A stretch of DNA of 47,693 bases from Caballeronia novacaledonica. Lineage in GTDB: Bacteria; Pseudomonadota; Gammaproteobacteria; Burkholderiales; Burkholderiaceae. Positions 27,743 through 36,108 of this stretch are shown here, one piece after another (the first letter of the stretch is position 1; every line of letters starts with the position of its first letter). Made by a program: the position numbers and the translations under genes. The stretch is taken from positions 1 to 47,693 of the forward strand of contig NZ_OGTP01000036.1 in assembly GCF_900258035.1 (NCBI RefSeq), given 5' to 3'. The notes beneath the pieces are model-generated. The model ran no database searches, had not been told where the DNA came from, and worked only from the letters and a program-made list of their open reading frames with translations.

Positions 27743-28005
27743 CGAAACTCCATGGAACAGTTGTTGCTTACGCCCTGCGGCGCGCAACAACAAACTGAAG
27801 AAATTGAAAGTGTTTGTTAGCGCCGTTGCGCGTGACGCGCGGACACTGCACTATCCCGCTGCAAATCTTTCCGGGGACGCATCGCATCGGGCAGCCGGAC
27901 GCCTTTCTCATTATTGTAGAGGCTCGCCCGGAGGCTCGTCCGAAGACCCTTTCGCACTGTCGGCGCTGCTCGCGCCGAAACGCTTGTCGATTCAAGGAGA
28001 TTAAG

Positions 28006-28662
28006 ATGAACACCAAATTCTTCACCCGTCTTTCCGTGTTCGCCGTAGCCGGCGCACTCGTTGCAGGCTGCGCCTCGCAGCAAGGCACCGACACGGCGGT
28101 CGGCACGGGCGTCGGCGCCGCGACCGGCGCAGGCATCGGCGCGATTTTCGGCGGCGGCAAGGGCGCGGCGATCGGCGCGGCCACGGGCGCGGCCGTGGGC
28201 GGCATCACCGGCTACAACTGGCAGTCGATCAAGAACAAGATTTCGGGCGATTCGAAGGGCACGGGCACGCAAGTGACCGAGCAGCAGGACGGCTCGCTCA
28301 AGGTGAACATTCCCAACTCGATTTCGTTCGACACGAACAGCTACGCGATCAAGCCGTCGTTCGATCCGGTGCTGAATTCCGTCACGCAGACGATGCAGCA
28401 GCATCCGGAGCTGGTGGCGAGCGTCGTCGGCCATACGGACAACACGGGCCAGCCGGCTTACAACCAGACGCTGTCGCAGAATCGCGCGCAGAGCGTGGCC
28501 TCGTACGTCGCGACGCATGGCGTTCCGGCGCAGCGTCTGACGGCATCGGGCATGGGCCAGAACCAGCCGATCGCGGACAATTCGACTGAAGCCGGCCGCG
28601 CGCAGAATCGTCGCGTGGAAATCTATCTGCGCGCGACCGCGCAGCCGGGTCAGGTTCAGTAA
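28006..28662 (+). CDS. OmpA-family lipoprotein with glycine-zipper domain (YiaD-like)
   Basis: 218 residues. The lipoprotein signal (GALVAGC) is followed by a glycine-zipper segment (TGVGAATGAGIGAIFGGGKG, then AAIGAATGAAVGGITGYNW) that probably inserts in a membrane. The OmpA C-terminal peptidoglycan-binding domain (about 105-210) has ISFDTNSYAIKPSF, VVGHTDNTGQPAYNQTLSQN and the NRRVEIYL end. It anchors the outer membrane to the cell wall. Start 28006 has AAGGAGA five bases upstream; the frame extends upstream without support. A terminator lies 175 bp after the stop. Confidence 0.93.
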   Translation: MNTKFFTRLSVFAVAGALVAGCASQQGTDTAVGTGVGAATGAGIGAIFGGGKGAAIGAATGAAVGGITGYNWQSIKNKISGDSKGTGTQVTEQQDGSLKVNIPNSISFDTNSYAIKPSFDPVLNSVTQTMQQHPELVASVVGHTDNTGQPAYNQTLSQNRAQSVASYVATHGVPAQRLTASGMGQNQPIADNSTEAGRAQNRRVEIYLRATAQPGQVQ

Positions 28663-28837
28663 AGCGATTGATTTAAAAGGAGAATGCGCCGTCGCGAAAG
28701 CGGCGGCGGGACGGTGGATGTTGTGGCGTCCGGGCGTCTGAAAAAAATTTGAAACTTGGACACGGCGCCGCTGTCTGTCTCTACGGTAGGTGGATGGCGA
28801 GGCCATCACCTGCCATTCTCCTCTTGTCGTTGTTGCT

Positions 28838-28867
28838 CCGGGGCCCGATTGGACCCCGGTTTTTTTT
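28838..28867 (+). terminator. Rho-independent terminator downstream of the OmpA-family gene
   Basis: A near-perfect 9-bp stem (CCGGGGCCC / GGACCCCGG, one mismatch) with a 4-base loop is followed by eight T residues. It probably ends the OmpA-family transcript and shields the oppositely oriented hicAB. Confidence 0.85.
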
Positions 28868-28881
28868 GGGCGCTCGATTTT

Positions 28882-29301
28882 TCAGGCGATGGAAATCTTC
28901 AGCCGCTTGCCGAGCGTCCGGAACGCCGCTTCGATCGCTTCGATTTTCGACGAATGACGCGGATCGAGCAGGCGATCCACCTGCGGCATGTGAACGTTCA
29001 GCCGTCGCGCGAGTTCGGATTTGCGCACGCCCTGGCGGATCATTTCGTTCTGAAGCAGCACTTTCGACACGACGAGCGCCGGCAAGGTAACGACCGGTTG
29101 GCCCTGCTTCGCCTTCGAGGGCATCGGGACTTCGCGCTTTTCGTCGAAATATGCCTCGATGGCGGTCTCGAGCGCATCGAGCGCGTTCAAGAGCGCCTCG
29201 TCCTCGTCGTCGCCCACTGAGAGTGCTTCCGGAATATCCGGGAACGTGACGAGATAGGTGTTGTTCGTGTCTGGTTCCAGATTGACTGGATAGGACAGCA
29301 T
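28882..29301 (-). CDS. hicB: HicB-family antitoxin
   Basis: 139 residues. The N-terminal half is the partly degraded RNase H-like HicB fold (MLSYPVNLEPDTNNTYLVTFPDIPEALSVGDDEDEAL... family pattern, with the acidic Pro-Asp-Ile-Pro segment). The C-terminal half carries an XRE-type DNA-binding domain (MIRQGVRKSELARRLNVHMPQVDRLL). It neutralises HicA and represses the operon. It follows hicA on the minus strand, 35 bp apart. Longer in-frame starts up to 29565 read through hicA and are rejected. Confidence 0.9.
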   Translation of the reverse strand: MLSYPVNLEPDTNNTYLVTFPDIPEALSVGDDEDEALLNALDALETAIEAYFDEKREVPMPSKAKQGQPVVTLPALVVSKVLLQNEMIRQGVRKSELARRLNVHMPQVDRLLDPRHSSKIEAIEAAFRTLGKRLKISIA

Positions 29302-29336
29302 GGTGGTGGATTCTCCAAGGAACATAGCGACCCCGC

Positions 29337-29522
29337 TCATTTCAATCCAAGTTGCTTCTTGATTTGCGCCATCAGTCCCGTGCCGATTTCCTTGCTGCCG
29401 TGATCGGGAAAGATGCTGATCTTGCCATTGAGCGTCAGGCGAAAATGGCTGCCTTTTCCGGCCTTGATTTCCACGCCTTGATCGCGCAGCCATTTTCTGA
29501 ACTCGCTGTACTTCGTACACAT
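29337..29522 (-). CDS. hicA: HicA-family mRNA interferase toxin
   Basis: 61 residues, the usual size. It has the double-stranded-RNA-binding-like fold. The N terminus (YSEFRKWLRDQGVEIKAG) leads into the catalytic His motif GKGSHFRLTLNG and the IFPDHGSKEIGTGLMAQIKK core. It degrades mRNA when released from HicB. The toxin-first order and a promoter just upstream are typical. The gene and its leader are visibly richer in A+T than the surrounding housekeeping genes, which suggests acquisition. Confidence 0.92.
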   Translation of the reverse strand: MCTKYSEFRKWLRDQGVEIKAGKGSHFRLTLNGKISIFPDHGSKEIGTGLMAQIKKQLGLK

Positions 29523-29566
29523 CGCCCTCCAACGCTGACTCGGAGAGCAAAAAATACAACACCAAT

Positions 29567-29594
29567 GTTATATTCTGCTAAGCAGAAAATGCAA
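29567..29594 (-). promoter_or_regulatory. hicAB promoter with palindromic operator filling the spacer
   Basis: On the minus strand, TTGCAT (29589-29594) and TATAAC (29567-29572) are 16 bp apart. The spacer contains TTCTGC-TTA-GCAGAA (29573-29587), a perfect 6-bp-arm palindrome. HicB bound there would exclude RNA polymerase. Flanking AAATACA and TGTATTT segments (about 29552 and 29605) form a wider imperfect inverted repeat. Confidence 0.7.
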
Positions 29595-29688
29595 CTTATT
29601 TGATGTATTTTGTATTTGCGCACAAGCAGGTATCCGGGCGCTGAGTCCGATCTTCCAATGGCGCTCCACCCGGCCTCCTCCCCCGCCC

Positions 29689-29697
29689 TGCTAAAAT
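29689..29697 (+). promoter_or_regulatory. Extended -10 promoter candidate for metG
   Basis: TG-C-TAAAAT at 29689-29697, about 53 bp before the metG ATG. There is no clear -35. It has the same architecture as the candidate upstream of argH. Confidence 0.45.
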
Positions 29698-29749
29698 CAA
29701 AATCCGCTTTTTCCCCAACCGCCAGCACTCCCACACGGGCCGCGCCTTT

Positions 29750-31879
29750 ATGTCAGCACCGATTTCAGCCACTGCCACCGCCGCGCCTGTCGCTTCCCTC
29801 GACGAAAGCGGCCGCCGCCAGATCCTCGTCACGTCCGCGTTGCCGTATGCGAACGGTCAGATTCATATCGGCCACATGGTCGAGTACATTCAGACGGATA
29901 TCTGGGTTCGGACGCTGCGAATGCATGGCCACGAGGTCTACTACGTCGGCGCCGACGACACCCACGGCACGCCCATCATGCTGCGCGCCGAAAAGGAAGG
30001 CATCACGCCGAAACAACTGATCGAGCGTGTGTGGAAAGAGCACAAGCGTGATTTCGACAGCTTCGGCATCTCGTTCGACAACTACTATTCGACCGATGCC
30101 GAGGAAAATCGCGAACTCTCCGAATCGGTTTATCTCGCGCTGAAGGAAGCCGGGCTGATCGAGGCGCGCGACATCGAGCAAGCCTACGATCCGGTCAGGG
30201 AAATGTTCCTGCCGGACCGCTTCATCAAGGGCCAGTGCCCGAAATGCGGCGCGAAAGATCAATACGGCGACAATTGCGAAGTCTGCGGCTCGACCTATCT
30301 GCCGACCGAGCTCATCAACCCGTATTCGGTCGTGTCGGGCGCGACGCCCATCCGCAAGACGTCGACGCACTATTTCTTCAAGCTCTCCGATCCGCGCTGC
30401 GAAACGTTCCTGCGCGGCTGGGTGAGCGGCCTCGCGCAGCCCGAAGCCATCAACAAGATGCGCGAATGGCTCGGCGACAAGGGCGAAGCCAAACTCGCCG
30501 ACTGGGACATCTCGCGCGACTCGCCCTACTTCGGCTTCGAGATTCCGGGCGCGCCGGGCAAGTACTTCTACGTCTGGGTCGATGCGCCGGTCGGCTATTA
30601 CGCGAGCTTCAAGAATCTCGCGAATCGCATCGGCGTGAATTTCGACGAATGGGTGAAGCCGGGCGCGACGGCCGAGCAGTATCACTTCATCGGCAAGGAC
30701 ATTCTGTATTTCCACACGCTGTTCTGGCCGGCGATGCTCGAATTCTCCGGCCATCGCACGCCGACCAACGTCTTCGCGCACGGCTTTCTGACCGTCGACG
30801 GCGCGAAGATGTCGAAGTCGCGCGGCACCTTCATCACCGCGCAAAGTGTGATCGACACGGGCCTCAATCCCGAGTGGCTGCGCTACTACTTCGCGGCGAA
30901 GCTCAATAGCACGATGGAAGACATCGACCTGAATCTCGAAGACTTCCAGGCGCGCGTGAACAGCGATCTCGTCGGCAAATACGTGAACATCGCGAGCCGC
31001 GCGGCGGGTTTCCTCATCAAGCGTTTCGACGGCCGGGTGCAGGACAGCGCGATGCATCATCCGCTCGTCGCGCAATTGCGCGCGGCGATTCCGCAGATCG
31101 CCGGCTTCTACGAATCGCGCGAGTACGGCCGCGCGTTGCGCACGACCATGGAACTCGCCGACGCCGTCAACGCCTACGTCGATTCCGCGAAGCCGTGGGA
31201 TCAGGCGAAGGACCCGGCGAACGCCGTCGCGCTGCACGAAACGTGCAGTGTGAGCCTCGAAGTGTTCCGTTTGTTGTCGCTCGCGCTGAAGCCGGTGCTG
31301 CCGAAGCTCGCGGAATCGGTCGAAGCGTTCCTCGGCATCGCGCCGCTCGTCTGGGCCGATGCCGCGAAGCCGCTGTCGTCGGCCAGTGCGATCAACGCGT
31401 ACAAGCATCTGACGACGCGCGTCGATCCGAAGCAGATCGAGGCTCTGCTGGCCGCGAATCGCGAATCGCTCGCGCCGGCTGCGGAAACGGCTGCCGCCGC
31501 TCCGGCCAAGGTTGCCGCGAAGAAAGAGGAAGAAACCGGCGTCATTTCCATCGACGATTTCGCGAAGGTCGATCTGCGCATCGCGAAGATCGTCGATTGC
31601 AAGGCGGTCGAAGGCTCCGACAAGCTCTTGCAACTGACGCTCGACGTCGGCGAGGACAAGACGCGCAACGTGTTCTCGGGCATCAAGTCGGCGTATCAGC
31701 CGCAGGATCTGATCGGCAAGCTCACCGTGATGGTCGTGAACCTCGCGCCGCGCAAGATGAAGTTCGGGCTGTCGGAAGGGATGGTGCTGGCGGCGTCGGC
31801 GACGGACGAGAAGGCTGAACCGGGGCTCTACATTCTCGAGCCGCACAGCGGCGCGAAGCCGGGCATGCGGGTGAAGTAA
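29750..31879 (+). CDS. metG: Methionyl-tRNA synthetase
   Basis: 709 residues. The class I synthetase core has the HIGH motif (NGQIHIGHMVEY, near residue 40), a zinc-binding knuckle with CPKC and CEVC, the KMSKS motif (GAKMSKSRGTF, near 350) and an anticodon-binding helical domain. After an Ala/Lys-rich linker, a C-terminal tRNA-binding OB domain follows (FAKVDLRIAKIVDCKAVEGS to the end), which dimerises the enzyme. It charges initiator and elongator tRNA with methionine. The start at 29750 leaves a 20-residue extension before the conserved ILVTSALPYANG. A terminator follows 20 bp after the stop. Confidence 0.98.
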   Translation: MSAPISATATAAPVASLDESGRRQILVTSALPYANGQIHIGHMVEYIQTDIWVRTLRMHGHEVYYVGADDTHGTPIMLRAEKEGITPKQLIERVWKEHKRDFDSFGISFDNYYSTDAEENRELSESVYLALKEAGLIEARDIEQAYDPVREMFLPDRFIKGQCPKCGAKDQYGDNCEVCGSTYLPTELINPYSVVSGATPIRKTSTHYFFKLSDPRCETFLRGWVSGLAQPEAINKMREWLGDKGEAKLADWDISRDSPYFGFEIPGAPGKYFYVWVDAPVGYYASFKNLANRIGVNFDEWVKPGATAEQYHFIGKDILYFHTLFWPAMLEFSGHRTPTNVFAHGFLTVDGAKMSKSRGTFITAQSVIDTGLNPEWLRYYFAAKLNSTMEDIDLNLEDFQARVNSDLVGKYVNIASRAAGFLIKRFDGRVQDSAMHHPLVAQLRAAIPQIAGFYESREYGRALRTTMELADAVNAYVDSAKPWDQAKDPANAVALHETCSVSLEVFRLLSLALKPVLPKLAESVEAFLGIAPLVWADAAKPLSSASAINAYKHLTTRVDPKQIEALLAANRESLAPAAETAAAAPAKVAAKKEEETGVISIDDFAKVDLRIAKIVDCKAVEGSDKLLQLTLDVGEDKTRNVFSGIKSAYQPQDLIGKLTVMVVNLAPRKMKFGLSEGMVLAASATDEKAEPGLYILEPHSGAKPGMRVK

Positions 31880-31899
31880 GCGGCTTCGAGCAACAGGAA

Positions 31900-31926
31900 G
31901 GGCACGCGATTCGCGTGCCCTTTTTT
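31900..31926 (+). terminator. Rho-independent terminator of metG
   Basis: Stem GGGCACGCGA/TCGCGTGCCC (31900-31920) followed by six T residues. The T run touches the tamB stop codon on the other strand, so it separates convergent genes very tightly. Confidence 0.9.
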
Positions 31927-34900
31927 CAATCCGGCTCCGGCGCGGACGTATCGGCCGCCGACGCGCCCTTCGGCGCCGACGCCGAATCCGCCGCCGAAGC
32001 CCGCGCCGCCGACGAAGACGACGCCCACAGCCGCGCCCACGAATTGAACCGCCGCGTGTAGGACAGATCGACGCCCTGATACGTGCCGCCATACGCCGTC
32101 ACGGCCCAGTAGCGCGAGAGGTTCAGCGTCGCCTTGACCGCGTTGCTCGCCGATTGCAAACCTTGCTCATAGCCGATCACGAGCCGCTCGTTGATCGCCT
32201 TCGACAGCAGCACGACCTGCGGATCGGTCAGGCCCACTTCGCTCGAACCGACGGTGAACTCGTCCAGCCCGACCGTCTGCGCGATCTTCGCCCCGCCCTT
32301 GCTGCCGAGCAGCGCGAGCGCGCTCGTCATCGCGCTCTGCTGGCCGACGTTGTTGCCCTGATCCGTGCCGTGGCCGAACAGCAGCCACGAGAGCTTTTCG
32401 TTGTCGGGCACGCTCGGCTCGGAGATCAGCTTGGCGACCGGCGCCTGCACCGTGCCCGTCACCTGAACGCCCGCTTCGACTTCCTGATTGCGCCGCATCG
32501 CCAGAATGTTGAGGCCCGGATTCGCCACCGGCCCGTTGAACGTGAAAAAGCCGTTCTCGATATTCAGCTTGCGCCCGAAGGCGGTGTACGACGAACCCGG
32601 CGTCGTCACGCGCACGTTGCCGACCGCGCGCAGCGGCATGTTCGGCGCGCTCATCGCGGTGATCGTGCCCGCGAGCCCGAGATCGGCACCCGCGCCCTTG
32701 AAGCGGAAATGATCGCCGAGATTGATCGCGATATTCGCGCGCGGCGTGAACGGCCCGACCGGCTTCTCCGTCGCCGCCGTGATCGGCTGGTTGCCGCCCT
32801 TGATCGTGCCGTCCGGGCGCTCGATCACGACATCGTCGCCGAGCGAAGGCGCGGAAGATTCCGGCAGATCGATGAGCGCGTGATCGACGGTGAACTTGCC
32901 GTCGATCGCCATGCCGCCCTGCAAACCCGCGTTGGCGATGGTCGCGCTGCCCGAAAGCATCAGTTCGCGGTCCGGCGACGCGAACAGCTCCAGCTTGTCG
33001 GCGATGATGCTCGCGGTCAGATCGGGCTGCTGCTGGTCGAGCCGCACCTTGCCGGTCGCGCGCAGCGTGCCGCTCGCGCCGTGAAACTCCACGCGCTGAA
33101 AGTCGACCAGATTCTCCGAGAGCGCGATGCGAATGATGCCGTCCTTCAGTTGCACGCCCTGATCGACGACCGTCGCGGAGAGGTTGTCGCCGGTGAGCGT
33201 GCCCGACACGTTCGGCTTCGCGACGATCCCCGCGATCACGAGCTTGAGCGCGATCTTGCCGCCGAGCAGATAGTTCGCGCCGAGCAGCCCGCCTGTCGTG
33301 CGCAGTTCGGGAATGTTCGCGTCGATCCCGCCGGTGAGCGGCGCGTTGTCGTCGAGCGTGAGCATGCCGTCGCGATTCACGAGCGGCGTGTGCACGTTCG
33401 CGTCGATCACGCCGATGCGGTTCGCCTGCGCATGCAGCGACGCGTTCAGCCGATTGCCGCCGGTGAAGTCCGCGCGGGCCGCGATATCGGTGATGCCGAG
33501 CGCGGAGAGGCCGCGCGTGCCGTCGATCGTCACGTCGCCGCCACGGCGCTTGATCTGCGCGTAGCCCGTCGCGGTCGCGCCGAGCGAGAAGTTCCAGTCG
33601 CCGTCGAAGACGAGATCGGTGCGGATCGGCGGCTCCGCGCCCGTCATTTCCTGGCGCACGTCGAGCAGATGCGGCACGGAGAGGTTCGTGAGCGTGCCCG
33701 CCGATTGCAGACGGCCGTTTTCCATCGCGAACGACTTCAGGTTCAGCACCGCGCCTTCCGCGACGAGCCGCGTCGCGCCGAGCACGAGGCGCTTCGGGCC
33801 GTAACTCACCGTCAGCGGCGATTCGAGATTCAGCGACGGCGTGCCCTTGTTCGAGAGCTTCGTGATCGCGCCGTCCCAGTGCGGGCCGTCGGGTGCATCG
33901 GTGAATTTGCCGTTGGCGCCGAGCGCGAGATTCACCGGCTGCCCGCGCACCTTGCCGGTCGCGGCGACGTCGAGCGTGTGATGCGCGCGCGTGCCGTTCA
34001 GGTTCGCGTCGAGGTTCGCGACTTCGATGCCTTCCGTGCTCGCGTCGCGCGCCTTCAACGTGAAGACGAGCGCGCCGTTCGCGCCATCGCGGATATCCGC
34101 GCGGCCTTCCGCATGGCCGACGCGGTTCGCGCCGAACACGACGCCGTCGGCCTGATAGTTCGCCGCGATATTCGGATGCGCGATCGAGCCGGTCAGATCG
34201 CCGTCCGCCTTCGCCGTGCCCGCGATGCCGAAGCCGAGCCGTTCGAGCGCGGGCGCGTCGATCTTGAAGCGCAGGCGGTCGCCGGGCGCGCCGAAGCTGC
34301 CGTTCAAATCGACGTCGTTGCCCGCCACCGACAGCGACGCCTTGCTCGGCAGAAGCCGCGTGCCCGCGACCTGCACCGTGCCCTCGCCGGTCATCGGCAA
34401 GTTGTCGTACATGCTGTCGCCGAGCTTGAACGTCGCTTTCGTCGTCAGCGTGGGCGCGAGTTGCCCCGATGCGGCCAGCGTGCCGTTCACGCGCGCTTCG
34501 ATCACGCGAGGCGGCGCGGCGGGCTTTTTCGGCGCGCCTTTCTTGGCCGGCTCGGGCTTCGGCGCGATCAACTGTTGCTGCAACAGCAGCGGATTGAAGT
34601 CGACGATCTTCGCCTTCAGGTCGTAGCTCGAATTGGCGTCGTTCTTGAGGGCGCCGTTGAGTTCGACGCGGCCCTTGCCGACCGTGAGCTTCACGTCGTC
34701 GAGCAAGGTTTGCTTCGGATCGAGCTTCACTTTGGCCTGCGCGCGGATAGCCGCTTTCGGATCGTTGAGATCGGCGGTGATCGTCTGCGTGTCGCCCGCC
34801 AGGACGACGCCGATCGGCCCCGCGAAATCCGTCGGGCGCAGCGTCGGCTCGATCGCGTTCAGGTCGAGCTTCGCGACTTTCAGGTCGAACTTGCCCTTCC

Positions 34901-36074
34901 CGCCCGCGAGCGCGCCGCCGCCCGTCACGGTCGCGTTCTTCAACAGCCGCACGTTGAGATCGGTGATGCTTTGCTCGGACGCGTCGAGCCGCACGTTCGC
35001 GTGCGCGTCGATGAGCGGCAGCAGCTTTTTGTCGATGGAACCGGGCTTCGCGTTGACGATCGAGACCGGCCCGCTCACGACGAACGCCTTCGGGTCCGCG
35101 CCTTCTACCGGCTTCACTTCGGCGCGCACGGCCAGATCGGCCTCGGGCGCGCTCGGGCTGAAGGCCTGCGGATTCACGTGATCGAAGGTGACGAGCGCGG
35201 ATTTGAGCGGCACGTCGGCGAACGGCAACGCTTCGACATGCGCCCGGCCGTTGAGCTTCATGCCGCTCGCGTCGACGTCGGCGATCAGGTCTTCCAGCGA
35301 GCCGGAAAGCCGCGCGCTCACGTTCACGGCTTCGTTGTTGACCTTTCCGGCGTAGCCCGCGTCGCCGGAAAGCGGGAACGGACGCGCGCCGCCATCGAGT
35401 TTCAGCGACGCCGTCACCGCGCCGAACGGCGTGTCGAGGCGCTGAACCGTCGCCTGGTGATGCTGCCCGTCGCTGCGGCCGTTGAACAGCAGCCGCGAGA
35501 ATTCGGTCGTCGTCGCGCCTTGATGCAGGCGCAGTTTTTCGACGGCGAGATCGTTGATCGCGAGTTGAATCGGAATGCGCAAATCTTTCGGCAATTCCGT
35601 CTTCTTGCTCGGTTCGTTCGACGGCGCGATGCGGGCATCGACCGTCCCGACGTGCAAATAGTCGATCGTGAAGCGCAGCGGCTCGCGCGTGAGCGCCCAG
35701 CGGCCCGACACGCTGTCCACCGCGATATCCGTGCCCTTGCCGTCCTTCCAGTGCACGTCGCGCAGTTGCAGGCCGGTCGCGATCGCGCCGCCGTCCAGCT
35801 TGCCCGTCAACTGGCCCTTGAGCAGCGAGGTCGCCGCTTCCCACGCGTAGCGCGTGCCGCGCTCGGTCGTCAGGACATAGAACACGCCGCCGACCGTGAG
35901 CGCGGCGATCAGCACGACGACGAGCACGAGCGCGCCGACCCAGCGCGCGAGACGGCGCCAGCCGCTTTTGCGCGGCGGCGTCTTCTTCGCGCCGCCGTCG
36001 TCGCCGCCGTCGCCGCCGCCTTCGTTGCCGGGCGGCGGCGCTTCGGCGTCCGCTTGCTTCGTCGGTTCCGTCAT
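31926..36074 (-). CDS. tamB: Translocation and assembly module protein TamB
   Basis: 1382 residues. A short cytoplasmic Pro/Gly/Lys-rich start is followed by one signal-anchor helix (about 45-68, WVGALVLVVVLIAALTVGGV), a very long beta-rich AsmA/TamB-like body and the C-terminal DUF490/TamB domain (about 1050-1382). That domain includes SWLLFGHGTD and the family ending with SNAVKATLNLSRYWAVTA. It spans the periplasm as a hydrophobic groove and works with TamA in outer-membrane protein assembly and phospholipid transport. It lies 34 bp downstream of tamA on the minus strand, one operon. The large frame on the opposite strand (32154-36143) is a shadow. Confidence 0.95.
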   Translation of the reverse strand: MTEPTKQADAEAPPPGNEGGGDGGDDGGAKKTPPRKSGWRRLARWVGALVLVVVLIAALTVGGVFYVLTTERGTRYAWEAATSLLKGQLTGKLDGGAIATGLQLRDVHWKDGKGTDIAVDSVSGRWALTREPLRFTIDYLHVGTVDARIAPSNEPSKKTELPKDLRIPIQLAINDLAVEKLRLHQGATTTEFSRLLFNGRSDGQHHQATVQRLDTPFGAVTASLKLDGGARPFPLSGDAGYAGKVNNEAVNVSARLSGSLEDLIADVDASGMKLNGRAHVEALPFADVPLKSALVTFDHVNPQAFSPSAPEADLAVRAEVKPVEGADPKAFVVSGPVSIVNAKPGSIDKKLLPLIDAHANVRLDASEQSITDLNVRLLKNATVTGGGALAGGKGKFDLKVAKLDLNAIEPTLRPTDFAGPIGVVLAGDTQTITADLNDPKAAIRAQAKVKLDPKQTLLDDVKLTVGKGRVELNGALKNDANSSYDLKAKIVDFNPLLLQQQLIAPKPEPAKKGAPKKPAAPPRVIEARVNGTLAASGQLAPTLTTKATFKLGDSMYDNLPMTGEGTVQVAGTRLLPSKASLSVAGNDVDLNGSFGAPGDRLRFKIDAPALERLGFGIAGTAKADGDLTGSIAHPNIAANYQADGVVFGANRVGHAEGRADIRDGANGALVFTLKARDASTEGIEVANLDANLNGTRAHHTLDVAATGKVRGQPVNLALGANGKFTDAPDGPHWDGAITKLSNKGTPSLNLESPLTVSYGPKRLVLGATRLVAEGAVLNLKSFAMENGRLQSAGTLTNLSVPHLLDVRQEMTGAEPPIRTDLVFDGDWNFSLGATATGYAQIKRRGGDVTIDGTRGLSALGITDIAARADFTGGNRLNASLHAQANRIGVIDANVHTPLVNRDGMLTLDDNAPLTGGIDANIPELRTTGGLLGANYLLGGKIALKLVIAGIVAKPNVSGTLTGDNLSATVVDQGVQLKDGIIRIALSENLVDFQRVEFHGASGTLRATGKVRLDQQQPDLTASIIADKLELFASPDRELMLSGSATIANAGLQGGMAIDGKFTVDHALIDLPESSAPSLGDDVVIERPDGTIKGGNQPITAATEKPVGPFTPRANIAINLGDHFRFKGAGADLGLAGTITAMSAPNMPLRAVGNVRVTTPGSSYTAFGRKLNIENGFFTFNGPVANPGLNILAMRRNQEVEAGVQVTGTVQAPVAKLISEPSVPDNEKLSWLLFGHGTDQGNNVGQQSAMTSALALLGSKGGAKIAQTVGLDEFTVGSSEVGLTDPQVVLLSKAINERLVIGYEQGLQSASNAVKATLNLSRYWAVTAYGGTYQGVDLSYTRRFNSWARLWASSSSAARASAADSASAPKGASAADTSAPEPD

Positions 36075-36108
36075 GCCGGTTCGATTCCCTTCATCGTTCG
36101 CACGCGCA

